64,000 nt of DNA from Pseudobdellovibrionaceae bacterium (GTDB taxonomy: Bacteria > Bdellovibrionota > Bdellovibrionia > Bdellovibrionales > JAMPXM01), in assembly GCA_021463345.1 (NCBI GenBank), contig JAJTYM010000005.1:1-64000 (forward strand). The letters run 5' to 3'. Below, piece by piece: positions 36,902 to 45,723 of this stretch. The notes under the pieces were generated by a model, which made no database searches, was not told the DNA's origin, and saw nothing but the letters and a program-made list of their open reading frames with translations. The position numbers were made by a program, and so were the translations under genes. The first letter of the stretch is position 1; each line of letters begins with the position of its first letter.

Positions 36902-37180
36902 TCAGTTCCTCGTGGTCTCGACATCGAGCCGATCCTTGAAGTGGCGGCGCATGCCGAGAAGGTCGATCAGTTCCTTCTCGTCCTCGACCGTCACGCTGCC
37001 TTCGTCGGCGTACTGGTATTTGCCGCGGACGCTGGCGTCGGAGAACACGTGATCGGTCCCCAGGGCCGAGGTTTGCTTCGCCGGCTCTTTCCTCGCCCTT
37101 TTCTTCGCGGTTTTCGCGTCGGCCGTGGTGCCGGCGAGCGCCAAGCCGAGGACGACGAGGGGGATCATCAAACGCGTCAT
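36902..37180 (-). CDS. Small secreted basic protein of the Glt-like operon
   Basis: A 92-residue exported protein with signal peptide (MTRLMIPLVVLGLALAGTTADA), then a Lys/Arg-rich stretch (KTAKKRARKEPAK) and an acidic end. No family is recognised. Its start overlaps the stop of the large TPR gene by four bases and it precedes the AgmX-domain gene by 31 bp. I infer a small structural or adaptor component of the same complex. Confidence 0.75.
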   Translation of the reverse strand: MTRLMIPLVVLGLALAGTTADAKTAKKRARKEPAKQTSALGTDHVFSDASVRGKYQYADEGSVTVEDEKELIDLLGMRRHFKDRLDVETTRN

Positions 37181-40100
37181 TTCACGCCTCCTTCAAGCTG
37201 GTCGAGGCGCGCGTCGAGGTAAGCGACCATCGCGTCGCGACCGAGCCCGGCTTCCATTTCTTTGAGGGCCTTCGCCTGGCGGACCGAGAACGGGTCGCGG
37301 CTGAGCGCGCGGCGCGCGCTTCTGACGTCGGCGGCGCTCGGCCGGTCCATCGCCTTCTTGACCGCGCCTTCGAGGCGCGCGCGCGCGGATCCGGGCGCGC
37401 GGGCCGCGAGCTGGCGGACGTCCTCGGCGAGCACCCGGGTCACGTCTCCCACGCTTTTGTCGAGCCCGGCGACGACTTCGTCGAGGGCTTTGCCGTTGCC
37501 CCAGAATTCATTCGTTTTCTTCGCGATTTCATCGGCCTTGGCCTTGAACGGCCGGGCCTGACGCTCAAGCGCTTGAGCGTACTGTTTCCGCTGCTCCGGC
37601 TTGAGCCTTCTCGGCGGCGGCAGGTCCATGATCTCCCCGTAGAGGCGTTCGTTCTCACGGCCGGCGATCGACAGGGTCATGACCTGCAGGCGCCAGTCCT
37701 TGGAGCGGATCGCGTCCTGGGCCTGTTTCTCGGCTTGGGTGAGCAGGGCGAGGCGCGCTTTGAGCGTGCGCTGCAGGAGGGCGTCGCTCGCGGAGACGAG
37801 CTTATGGGCGGCGATCTTTTTGTCGAACGCGTTGATTTTCCGCGTCGCCGCCACGCGCGAGATCAGTTGCGCGGGCCCGGTCGCGCGCAGCGACGGGCTC
37901 GACAGGTGGCGGGCCGCGCGGCCGGCGTCGCCGGTGCGCGCGTAGAGCTCGAGCACGAGGCCGGCGAACAGCCCGCGGTTGCCCTTCAGGACGCGCTCAT
38001 GGCGGGACAGTTCGACCCACGGGCGTTTGGAGAGGCGCACGAGGCGGGTCGCCGCGAACTCCGACTTCGCTTTCGAGCGGGACGTCTTCAAGGCGTCGTT
38101 GTAGTGGCGGGTCGGGCTCTTGCCCGCGAGCTCGGCGAGGTAGGCGAGCCGGAGATGGCGGTCCGTCTCGTTCATTTTCGCGAGCTTCATGCCCAGGGTC
38201 CAGCGGTAGGCGTTCTCGAACTCGAGGCGCATCTCGGCGGCCCAGACCTTTTTCTCGAGGGCGAATTCGCGGTCCTCGTCCGAGAGGCCCCGCACGCCGA
38301 GCATGCGGTCGGCGGCCGTCTTCGTGTGGTCGAGGTCGCGCGTGCGGACGGCGAGGACGAGCGTGTTCCTGGCGATCAGGACGCGTTCGTCCTTCGTCGT
38401 GCCGTCGAGATTGACCTCGCTCAGTCGGCGCGCCGCGCGCTTGAGTTCGGAGTCGCCGCTTTTCGGATCGTTGGAGACCGCGGCCACTTCCTTCAGGACC
38501 GCGCGGCGGGCGATTTTCAGGTATTCCTCGCGGGCCGAGGGGAACCACCGGGCGAACTCCAGCGCCCAGCCCTCGATGCGGCCTTCCTGCTTGGCGAGCA
38601 CGAGCGCGTCGAGCGCGAGGTCGGCGGCTTTCTTGCGGGTTCCCGCGTGCGCGCGCGCGTCGGCGAGCGCCACCAGGCGGAATTCCTCGGCGGCCGCGTC
38701 GTGACGGTTCTTGTCGTAGAACACGCGCGCGCGCTGGTAGCGGACTTCCAGGGCCCTCTCGCCTTTCGGGTTCAGGTCGAGGTAGTGGTCGTACGCCTTG
38801 AGCTTGACGTCGAGATCGCCGCCGCTTTCCGCCATCTCGATCGTGGCGATCAGGGCGGCCTCGAACATCTTGCGGACGTCGGCGTCGTCCTTCGCCTTGA
38901 GTCCCGCGGCGGCGAGGATCGACGAACGGCGGTAGAGCTCGCTCGCTTCATTGTACTTTTTCAGCAGGCGCGCGGTCTGCGCGGCCCAGAACTGCATGTC
39001 GTGCTCGCCGTCGAACTGGGCGTTGTAGAGGGAATAGGCCTGGAAGAGCTCGCCGGAAACGCGTTCCTTCTCCAGGCGGTTCCAATCGACGATGAGCTTG
39101 CGGACGCGCGCTTGGATGGCCTTGCACTCGTCCTTGTCGCGGCAGCCCTGCTTCTTCCACGTTTCCATGGCGATGGAGAGCTGGTCGACCGCTTGCGGCT
39201 TGCGGCCCAGGCCCCATTCGAGCGTCGCCAGGCGCACGCGGCCGTCGATACGTTCGATCGCGGACGGCTCGTCGTCGAGGATCATGGACCAGACGAAGAT
39301 GGCCTCCCTTTTCTTGCCGAGGCGTTCGGTTTCACCGGCGAGCGCGCGCAGGCTGTCGCGACGGATGGCTTCGGGCGTGAGGTCGAGGAGGAGGTTCACT
39401 TTCTCCCGCGTGACTTCGCCGCGGGCGATGAACGTCACGAGGTCGCGCGCGACGTCCTCGTGAAAGCTCTGGTCGATGCCGCCGTCATCCTCGGCCTTGC
39501 GGGCCAGGAGCCCGGGATCGCGGAGGATTTCCACGAGGCGCGCGGTGGCGATCGCCGCGCGTCCCATGTTCAGGTTGCACCAGGCGATGCGGTACGTGAT
39601 GTAGCCGCGGCGCTCGGTCTTCTTCAAGCGGAGGGCGGCCTCGAATTTCTCGAGGGCCTTCGGGAACCGGCCTTGGCGGTAGAGGACGTCGCCCCAGGCG
39701 GCGAGCGCGCGGCCGACGATCGCTTCTGGGTACGCTTTCGCGCCTTCGGTGACGATCCGGCCGTAGAGGCCGACGGCCTTGGCCGATTCGCCCGTCGCTT
39801 CGTAAAGGTGCGCCATCTGCGTGAGGACGAGGGCGCGGCGTTGGGAGCCGGCGCGCTCGACTGCGGTTTTATAGACTTCGAGGGCGCGGCGGCGGTCGCG
39901 TTTGGCGCCGGCGGAGTCCTTGCCCTCGGCGGCGACGACGTGCAGGCGGGCCCGTTCGGCGAGAAGGTCGGCCAGGCGCAAGCGGACCTCGATGTCATCG
40001 GCGCCGGCGGTCGCGTCGTGTTCGAGGACGCGCTCGAGTTTGGTGATGAGCAGCGTGTGGGTTTCGATGTCCATCTTGTCGCCGGCGTTCGCACCGGCGG

Positions 40101-40209
40101 GGAATGCCGGCCCGGTCAGGGTCAGGCCGGCGAGCGCCAAACGAGTCAGCGCCGACCGAGTCGGCGTGAGTCGCGAAATCCAGCTCGCAATCGTCGATGT
40201 CGCTCTCAT
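37177..40209 (-). CDS. Large periplasmic TPR protein, GltE/AglT-like
   Basis: A 1010-residue exported protein built almost wholly from tetratricopeptide-like helical repeats (for example ALVLTQMAHLYEATGESAKAVGLY, AAWGDVLYRQGRFPKALEKFEAAL, ARVFYDKNRHDAAAEEF). The signal sequence lies in the first about 45 residues (LALAGLTLTGPAFPAGANA). ATG 40209 is preceded by GAGAGG nine bases upstream and gives a shorter, better N-terminus than the start at 40245. It is the first gene of the seven-gene operon. In Myxococcus, large TPR proteins (AglT/GltE) sit in the periplasm under the gliding motor, and I infer a similar scaffold. No motor genes (AglR/Q/S, TolQR-like) are in the window. Confidence 0.82.
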   Translation of the reverse strand: MRATSTIASWISRLTPTRSALTRLALAGLTLTGPAFPAGANAGDKMDIETHTLLITKLERVLEHDATAGADDIEVRLRLADLLAERARLHVVAAEGKDSAGAKRDRRRALEVYKTAVERAGSQRRALVLTQMAHLYEATGESAKAVGLYGRIVTEGAKAYPEAIVGRALAAWGDVLYRQGRFPKALEKFEAALRLKKTERRGYITYRIAWCNLNMGRAAIATARLVEILRDPGLLARKAEDDGGIDQSFHEDVARDLVTFIARGEVTREKVNLLLDLTPEAIRRDSLRALAGETERLGKKREAIFVWSMILDDEPSAIERIDGRVRLATLEWGLGRKPQAVDQLSIAMETWKKQGCRDKDECKAIQARVRKLIVDWNRLEKERVSGELFQAYSLYNAQFDGEHDMQFWAAQTARLLKKYNEASELYRRSSILAAAGLKAKDDADVRKMFEAALIATIEMAESGGDLDVKLKAYDHYLDLNPKGERALEVRYQRARVFYDKNRHDAAAEEFRLVALADARAHAGTRKKAADLALDALVLAKQEGRIEGWALEFARWFPSAREEYLKIARRAVLKEVAAVSNDPKSGDSELKRAARRLSEVNLDGTTKDERVLIARNTLVLAVRTRDLDHTKTAADRMLGVRGLSDEDREFALEKKVWAAEMRLEFENAYRWTLGMKLAKMNETDRHLRLAYLAELAGKSPTRHYNDALKTSRSKAKSEFAATRLVRLSKRPWVELSRHERVLKGNRGLFAGLVLELYARTGDAGRAARHLSSPSLRATGPAQLISRVAATRKINAFDKKIAAHKLVSASDALLQRTLKARLALLTQAEKQAQDAIRSKDWRLQVMTLSIAGRENERLYGEIMDLPPPRRLKPEQRKQYAQALERQARPFKAKADEIAKKTNEFWGNGKALDEVVAGLDKSVGDVTRVLAEDVRQLAARAPGSARARLEGAVKKAMDRPSAADVRSARRALSRDPFSVRQAKALKEMEAGLGRDAMVAYLDARLDQLEGGVK

Positions 40210-40484
40210 CTTTGCAATCCTCTCGGCCGGGTCATAGACGTCCAAATGGGCCGATAAAAATTTCGCTACCGCTTTTCGTCGCTTTTCGCCCGGAAAAGGC
40301 GGGAACCTGCGGACACGAACGCAATGAAGGTGCCAGATTTGAAATCGAAATTAGAGCCGCTCCACTCGGGAAAACGCCTGCGGAGGCCGATCCGGGTGCC
40401 GAAGTTGGGCGCGCGCGGACTTGAAAATGACACGTCCTTTCGCTGGGAAAGAGAGCGTGGGCGCCGCGATTCAGGGCAATTTTT

Positions 40485-41267
40485 TCAGGGTCGTACGCCG
40501 ACGTGCCGGGCGAAGAACGCCGCGAGCGTTTCGTTCAGCCGGCCGCGGTCGGCGGCGAAACGGTGGTCGGAGTCGAACTCGATATAGGCCGGAGAGGAGG
40601 CGGCCGGCGAGGCCGCGAGCGCGGCGACGAACGCATCGATCGCGTCGCGCGGGATGAGGTCGTCGCGGCGAGCGCGGATCACCAGGATCCGATCGGCTTC
40701 CCCGGGCCTCAGCCGCGCGATGGCCGCGGCCGGGTTCAGCGCGTCGCGCGCGCGCGTCAGGTCCAGGGAGACTCGGTCGAGGCTGTCGGCCGGAAAGATG
40801 TGGGGGTGCTGTTCGAGGAAGTAGCGGGCCAAAGCCCGTGCGTCGTCCGCGCCGGGGCCGACGCTCGTGAAGGGTGCCAGAAGCGCCAGCGCGCCGCGCG
40901 CGCTGCCGAGGTTGCCGTAGACGTTGGCCGCCGTCCAACCGCCCCAGCTGTGGCCGATGACGTGAAGACGGCGGTACCCGTGCCCGGAGACGAGCGACGC
41001 GGCGTACGCGATCGAGTCCTCGATTGATTTCTCGAACGTGAATGAGCCCCGGCTTCGACCCAAGCCGGCGTAGTGGATCACGTAGGCGTCGGCATCGAAA
41101 GCCCGGCTCATCCGTTCCGCGATGTCGACGTTTTTGTTGCCTCGTTCGGCCGGGAAGCCGTGCAAGAGCAAAAACGCCTCGTCCGAGCGCGTTTCTCCGC
41201 CGAATCGGATATTGTAAAGATCGCGGAAAAACGGCAGTTCAACCGGTTCGTTGTGAGTTTCCATCAT
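40485..41267 (-). CDS. Alpha/beta hydrolase (serine hydrolase, cytoplasmic)
   Basis: A 260-residue alpha/beta-hydrolase. It has the oxyanion motif LLLHGFPAE, the nucleophile elbow VIGHSWGGW, an Asp in IRARRDDLIP and the catalytic His in DSDHRF, in the normal order. There is no signal peptide. Two adjacent ATG codons (41267 and 41264) can serve as start. The gene is alone on its strand; a 275-bp gap separates it from the Glt-like operon start, with nothing recognisable in the gap. The substrate is unknown; esterase or aminopeptidase-like relatives exist. Confidence 0.82.
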   Translation of the reverse strand: MMETHNEPVELPFFRDLYNIRFGGETRSDEAFLLLHGFPAERGNKNVDIAERMSRAFDADAYVIHYAGLGRSRGSFTFEKSIEDSIAYAASLVSGHGYRRLHVIGHSWGGWTAANVYGNLGSARGALALLAPFTSVGPGADDARALARYFLEQHPHIFPADSLDRVSLDLTRARDALNPAAAIARLRPGEADRILVIRARRDDLIPRDAIDAFVAALAASPAASSPAYIEFDSDHRFAADRGRLNETLAAFFARHVGVRP

Positions 41268-41456
41268 GGGCGTCGAACTCTAACCTGAGCGAGCCGTCGG
41301 CGTCCATCATCCGCCGCCCGGGTTTCGACCCTTCCGCGGCTTCAGGCCCGCCGGATCGCCGGCCCCGGTGGCCCGCGATTTGCGAATCGCCGGATTTCAG
41401 GCGCGATCGACGTGGATTTCAGCGCTGAAACCGGCTACTTTGCCTGGGACGTGAAC

Positions 41457-43049
41457 ATGCCCCCGATCCCGCCGCCAGCATCGCCCGAACCGTCGCCCGA
41501 ACCACCGTCGCGGGACGCCGTCTCGGACGTCCTGCGCGCGCGCTTCCATCTCGACTCCTTCCGCAAAGGCCAGAGGCCGGTGATCGAGTCCGTGCTCGCC
41601 GGCCGCGACACGATCGCGGTCATGCCGACGGGCGGGGGGAAGTCGCTTTGTTACCAGCTGCCGGCGGTGCTTTCCGACGGTCTCGCCGTCGTCATCGCCC
41701 CTTTGATCTCGCTCATGCAGGATCAAGTGCGCAATCTGCGCGCGCTCGGTATCCGGGCGGGATGCCTGCACAGCGGGCAATCGCGCGATGAGAAGCTGGA
41801 GATTTTCTCCGAGATGAAAAAGGGGGGCGCCTACCTCCTTTACCTCTCCCCTGAACGGGTGCAGAGCCCTGGTTTCGGACCGTGGTTGCGGGAGCGGAAC
41901 GTCTCCCTCGTCGCCATCGACGAGGCGCATTGCGTATCGCAGTGGGGGCCTGAATTCCGTCAGGACTATCACCGTTTGCACGCCCTCCGGGACTTCAAGC
42001 CGGGCGTGCCGATCCTGGCTCTCACGGCCACGGCGACTCCCGACGTCCTCCGCGATATCGCGCGCCAATTGAAGCTGGCTTCGCCTGAACGCCACGTGTA
42101 CGGTTTTTACCGCCCCAATCTGTTTTACCAGGTCGAGGCTGTCGCTAGCGAGCACGAGAAGAGCGAGTACATGAAGGAGGCGATACGCCGATCGCCGGGA
42201 GGGCGCGTGCTCGTGTACTGCGGCACGCGCAGGCAGTGCGAGGAGACGGCGCGAGAGTTGGCCGGGCATTTCGACGGCGTCGGCTTTTACCACGCCGGCA
42301 TGCCCGCCGAGGACCGTAATCGCGCGCAGCGCGATTACGAAGCCGGCCGCACCCGGATCCTCGCCGCCACGAACGCGTTCGGGATGGGGATGGACTATCC
42401 GGACGTGCGTCTGGTCGTGCACCTGCAGGTGCCGGCTTCGGTCGAGGCCTATTACCAGGAAGTCGGGCGGGCGGGCCGCGACGGCCGCAAATCGCATTGC
42501 CTGCTCCTTTACGCGAAGAAAGACAAGAACCTCCACACGTTTTTCATCCGCGAATCGAAAGCGGAAGCGAACGTGATCCGCCAGAGGTGGCGGTCGCTCG
42601 ACGCGATCGTCGGCTTCGTCGAGGGCGGGGAGTGCCGACATGCGGGCATCCTGACGTACTTCCGCGACAGCGAGCGCATCGGCAGGTGCGGTCACTGCGA
42701 CGTCTGCGCGCCGAGCGACGAGATGCGCGTTCCCCGGCCGCGCCCGGAGCCGTCGGCCCCGCCGCGCGTCCGCGTCCGCAAGGGCTCCAAGCGGGAGGGC
42801 GCGCGCGACGATGCGCCGCTCGGTCCCGAGGAGGAGGCGCGCGCCATCGCGCTGCAGGATTGGCGGCGGAAGTACGCGGCCGAGCGCGATATGGCCGCGT
42901 TCATCGTGTTCAGCAACAAGACCCTCCGCGACCTGGCCCGCCGCAATCCGCGCACGCTCGGGGAGCTCGAGAGCGTCCACGGTTTCGGGCCCGGGCGCAT
43001 CTCGCAGCTCGGTGGCGACGTGCTCGCCGAGCTCCGCAAACTGGATTGA
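41457..43049 (+). CDS. recQ: ATP-dependent DNA helicase RecQ, short form
   Basis: A 530-residue superfamily-2 helicase that unwinds DNA 3' to 5' in repair and recombination. Motifs are the Q-motif region (FRKGQRPVIESVL), Walker A MPTGGGKS, DEAH in VAIDEAHCVSQWG, TATATPDV, and the helicase C block ATNAFGMGMDYPDVRLVVH with QEVGRAGRDG. Four cysteines of the RecQ zinc domain follow (Cys in ECRHAG and CGHCDVC). The final about 65 residues resemble HRDC (NKTLRDLARRNPRTLGELE). The RQC winged helix between these parts appears to be missing. The start is uncertain: a GTG at 41412 is also in frame. Confidence 0.92.
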   Translation: MPPIPPPASPEPSPEPPSRDAVSDVLRARFHLDSFRKGQRPVIESVLAGRDTIAVMPTGGGKSLCYQLPAVLSDGLAVVIAPLISLMQDQVRNLRALGIRAGCLHSGQSRDEKLEIFSEMKKGGAYLLYLSPERVQSPGFGPWLRERNVSLVAIDEAHCVSQWGPEFRQDYHRLHALRDFKPGVPILALTATATPDVLRDIARQLKLASPERHVYGFYRPNLFYQVEAVASEHEKSEYMKEAIRRSPGGRVLVYCGTRRQCEETARELAGHFDGVGFYHAGMPAEDRNRAQRDYEAGRTRILAATNAFGMGMDYPDVRLVVHLQVPASVEAYYQEVGRAGRDGRKSHCLLLYAKKDKNLHTFFIRESKAEANVIRQRWRSLDAIVGFVEGGECRHAGILTYFRDSERIGRCGHCDVCAPSDEMRVPRPRPEPSAPPRVRVRKGSKREGARDDAPLGPEEEARAIALQDWRRKYAAERDMAAFIVFSNKTLRDLARRNPRTLGELESVHGFGPGRISQLGGDVLAELRKLD

Positions 43050-43088
43050 ACCTTTCCAAGGCGGGGCGAATGGGAGTATTCTCGTCTC

Positions 43089-44306
43089 ATGGGCCTCGAG
43101 CGGTTGGAGCGTGAAGACCTCGGCATCCGGTGCTTGGACGTGAGCGCGGGGCGCCCGCCGTTCGCCCCCGAGCTCGACCGCAAGCTCGCCCAGTTCTACT
43201 CGGCCCAACTGACCGAGGCGGGCGATATCATTTTGGGCGAGTCCCGAGGCGGTTCGTTCGCGAAACTCCTGCGGCTCCGCGCCGAGCGCGGGTTCATCTT
43301 GCGCGCGGAGTCCCAGGGCACCATCCACGGGGTCGCGTCCGTCTGCGTCCGCCCGGGCTACATCGGCGGCGAACCCAAGCGGATCGCGTTCCTCGGCGAT
43401 CTGCGCATCGAGTTCGAGCGGGACTTGCTGCGCGGCTGGCGCCGTGTTTACGGCGATCTCCTCGAGGTCCTGCGCGAGTGGCCCGAGGCCGGCGGCGTCG
43501 CCGGTTGCCTGACGGCGGTCGTGCACTCGGATGAGCGCGCGGTGCGCGCGCTCGTCGAGCCGCACCGCCTCTCTCCGTACCGTTACAGGCCGCTCGGGGA
43601 GTTCCGCGTGGTGAGCGTCTTGGGCAAAGTCCCGTTCGGCGGTTTCGGCAACGCGCCGTTTCGCCAGCGGGGCTTCCGGATCGTCGAGGCCGACCCCGGG
43701 GATCTCGGGCGCTTGATCGGTTTCCTCGATTCACAGCATCGCGCGCGCCCCTTCGGCGAGATTTTCGCGGACGAGTTGCCGCGCCGTTTGCGCGAATGGC
43801 CCGATTTCTCGTTGCGAAGATTCCTGATCGTCGAGGATGGGATGGGGAGGATCCGAGGCGCGACGGCTCCGTGGAGCCCCGGCGAAGCCAAACGCTGGTA
43901 CGCGGAGAAGCTGCCGACGCGCCTGGCGTGGCTGGGCCGCACGCTCGCGCATCTCCCGCGGACGCGTTTTTACCGCCCGCCCCGGATCTCGGGCGAAGGC
44001 GAAGCCGTTGAGGCGCTTTTTCTCACGCATCTCGAATTGGATTTCCACGCGACCCGCGCGGAGCGCGAGGCATGGCTCGCGGCCTTGATCGAGCGGGCGA
44101 TCGAGCGGCACGCCGCGGAGGCGTGGAACGCGCTGGTGTTCGTGGACTTCAAGGACGATCCGCTCGAGGGGGCCCTGCGCGGGTTTTATTGCCATTCGAT
44201 CGACGCCAGTCTCTACAGCGTGCACGGATTGTCGGGCGGCGGGGAGATCCGCGGGCCGCTCGCACGTGGGCCGCTGCCTCCCGCTTTCGAACTGTGCGTA
44301 TCTTAA
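43089..44306 (+). CDS. Possible GNAT-like acyltransferase, uncharacterised
   Basis: A 405-residue cytoplasmic protein of uncertain identity. The segment FILRAESQGTIHGVASVCVRPGYIGGEPKRIAFLGDLRI (seen as its parts) resembles the central strands and acetyl-CoA side of a GNAT acyltransferase, and a second half (about 205-390) repeats a comparable pattern (RRFLIVEDGMGRIRGATAPW). A tandem GNAT fold is therefore plausible but not established. It follows recQ by 39 bp on the same strand and could be co-transcribed. No signal peptide or membrane helix. Confidence 0.68.
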   Translation: MGLERLEREDLGIRCLDVSAGRPPFAPELDRKLAQFYSAQLTEAGDIILGESRGGSFAKLLRLRAERGFILRAESQGTIHGVASVCVRPGYIGGEPKRIAFLGDLRIEFERDLLRGWRRVYGDLLEVLREWPEAGGVAGCLTAVVHSDERAVRALVEPHRLSPYRYRPLGEFRVVSVLGKVPFGGFGNAPFRQRGFRIVEADPGDLGRLIGFLDSQHRARPFGEIFADELPRRLREWPDFSLRRFLIVEDGMGRIRGATAPWSPGEAKRWYAEKLPTRLAWLGRTLAHLPRTRFYRPPRISGEGEAVEALFLTHLELDFHATRAEREAWLAALIERAIERHAAEAWNALVFVDFKDDPLEGALRGFYCHSIDASLYSVHGLSGGGEIRGPLARGPLPPAFELCVS

Positions 44307-44468
44307 AAAAGCGTTGAGATTCGGGTTTCGGACCGGGCTCCAGCTCGAACAAGGCGCGATCGGGTTCGGGGAATGCGGCCCGGAGGCGGTTCCGGTTTGA
44401 CCGGCGGGGGTCGGGGGGAGGAGAATGAAGAGGCTCGCACCTCAACCCGAGAGAGTTCGGCCGACCCT

Positions 44469-45143
44469 ATGAAGTGGCTTGAATCCCGAATGCAATCGCT
44501 GATCCGCCACTTGCAGAAACACGCTCGTCGGTGGTGGTATTCGCCGTTGGTCGCGTTCCTCGCGTTCCTCGATCATTTCACGATCGTCATCCCGACCGAC
44601 GGGCTCCTGGTTTCGGCGGTGCTCCTGAACCCCAAGCGTTGGTTTTCGACCATGCTCGTCGTCACGCTCGGCAGCTCGTTGGGCGCGCTCGCGCTCGCGG
44701 CTTTGATCGAGTGGCACGGGTTGCCGCTCCTTCTCAAGATCTCGCCCGGGATCGACGGGACGTGGATGTGGTCCTGGACCAACGAGTTCATGGACGAGTA
44801 CGGGATGCTGGCGGTCTTCGCCGTCGCGATCAGCCCATTCATGCAGCATCCGGCGGTGGCGCTCGCCGCGCTCGCCGAGGTTCCTCTCATGAAGATCTTC
44901 GGGGTGATCCTTCTCGGCCGCACCATCAAATACGGCGCGGTTTGCTGGGTCGCCTCGCATATGCCGCATCTTTTGAAGAAGCTCTGGGGGATGCGCGACG
45001 AGATCCAGGAGGTGGCCGAGGCCATCCCAGGGGTCGAGATGCCCGCGCCGGCGCCGGCCGACTCCCAGCAGGCCGAGGGCGCCGCTCGCGCCGCCGACCG
45101 CGCGCCCGGCGGGGATACGGACCCGCGGCGCAAGTCGATCTGA
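44469..45143 (+). CDS. DedA/YqaA-like (VTT/SNARE-associated) membrane protein
   Basis: A 224-residue inner-membrane protein with four to five hydrophobic helices. It is similar in pattern to YqaA/DedA-family proteins (FLAFLDHFTIVIPTDGLL, GSSLGALALAALIEWHG, AISPFMQHPAVALAALAEVP, RTIKYGAVCWVA). Family members are lipid scramblases or flippases involved in envelope homeostasis. The C-terminus is a cytoplasmic-type Ala/Pro/Arg-rich tail (about 180-224). ATG 44469 begins the conserved part; an upstream frame to 44373 is low-complexity and not preferred. Confidence 0.75.
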   Translation: MKWLESRMQSLIRHLQKHARRWWYSPLVAFLAFLDHFTIVIPTDGLLVSAVLLNPKRWFSTMLVVTLGSSLGALALAALIEWHGLPLLLKISPGIDGTWMWSWTNEFMDEYGMLAVFAVAISPFMQHPAVALAALAEVPLMKIFGVILLGRTIKYGAVCWVASHMPHLLKKLWGMRDEIQEVAEAIPGVEMPAPAPADSQQAEGAARAADRAPGGDTDPRRKSI

Positions 45144-45251
45144 CGGCCCGGGCAAAGTTCGATGAAGGATCCGCTAAGCGTGGTCTGAACCCTTGCTTTC
45201 TTTCGTTCCCTCCCGTCTTATAAATAAATAGTAGGTAGGAGAGGGTAAGGT

Positions 45252-45614
45252 ATGTCCGCGGAGGGCGGGTTCGAATTCAAGTCGTTTCAGCCGCGCACCA
45301 ACGTGAGGATGTCGGCGAATCGGCTGCTGCGCGAGTTTCTGCGGGAGATCTCCCCGACCGCGACGTATAAGGCGATCGTCGCCGACAAAGGCGGGGGGTT
45401 CTGGCTGTCCCTGGTGGTCCAGGTTCAGGGGCGTTATTTCGGCTCGGAGTCGTACTGGGAGAAGAGCCGGCTCGCCGGCAAGCCGCGGGAATGGCAGGTC
45501 AACGAGGTCGCCCGCCTGATCCTCGATCTGAGGCAGCAGATCCGGGCGTTCGAGCGTTCGCGAGCGGTGTCCCCGGCGCCGCTCAAAAAGAACAACCGGA
45601 GAGACGAGCCCTGA
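45252..45614 (+). CDS. Small conserved-looking protein, possible HPF-like fold
   Basis: A 120-residue protein with GGAGAGGG-type RBS just before the ATG and an AT-rich leader (TATAAATAAATA about 25 bp upstream) that may hold the promoter. The pattern strand-helix-strand-strand-helix (NRLLREFLREISPT, ATYKAIVADKGGG, WLSLVVQVQGRYFG, VARLILDLRQQIRAFE) faintly resembles ribosome hibernation factors (HPF/RaiA), but I see no diagnostic residues, so no function is assigned. The C-terminus is basic. Confidence 0.65.
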   Translation: MSAEGGFEFKSFQPRTNVRMSANRLLREFLREISPTATYKAIVADKGGGFWLSLVVQVQGRYFGSESYWEKSRLAGKPREWQVNEVARLILDLRQQIRAFERSRAVSPAPLKKNNRRDEP

Positions 45615-45723
45615 GAGCGGGCCCGGACGAACGGCCGGGCATTCGCGGCTTTCGCGTCATCGCTCGTTCTCGCGCGGCCCACGAGGCTTTGCCAAGAGGC
45701 GGAAGATTGGCGAAACTGATGCC

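Noticed and set aside
37573-40257. An 894-codon open frame opposite the large TPR gene
   Set aside because: GC-rich antisense shadow with no family motif or RBS; the minus-strand TPR protein is well supported.
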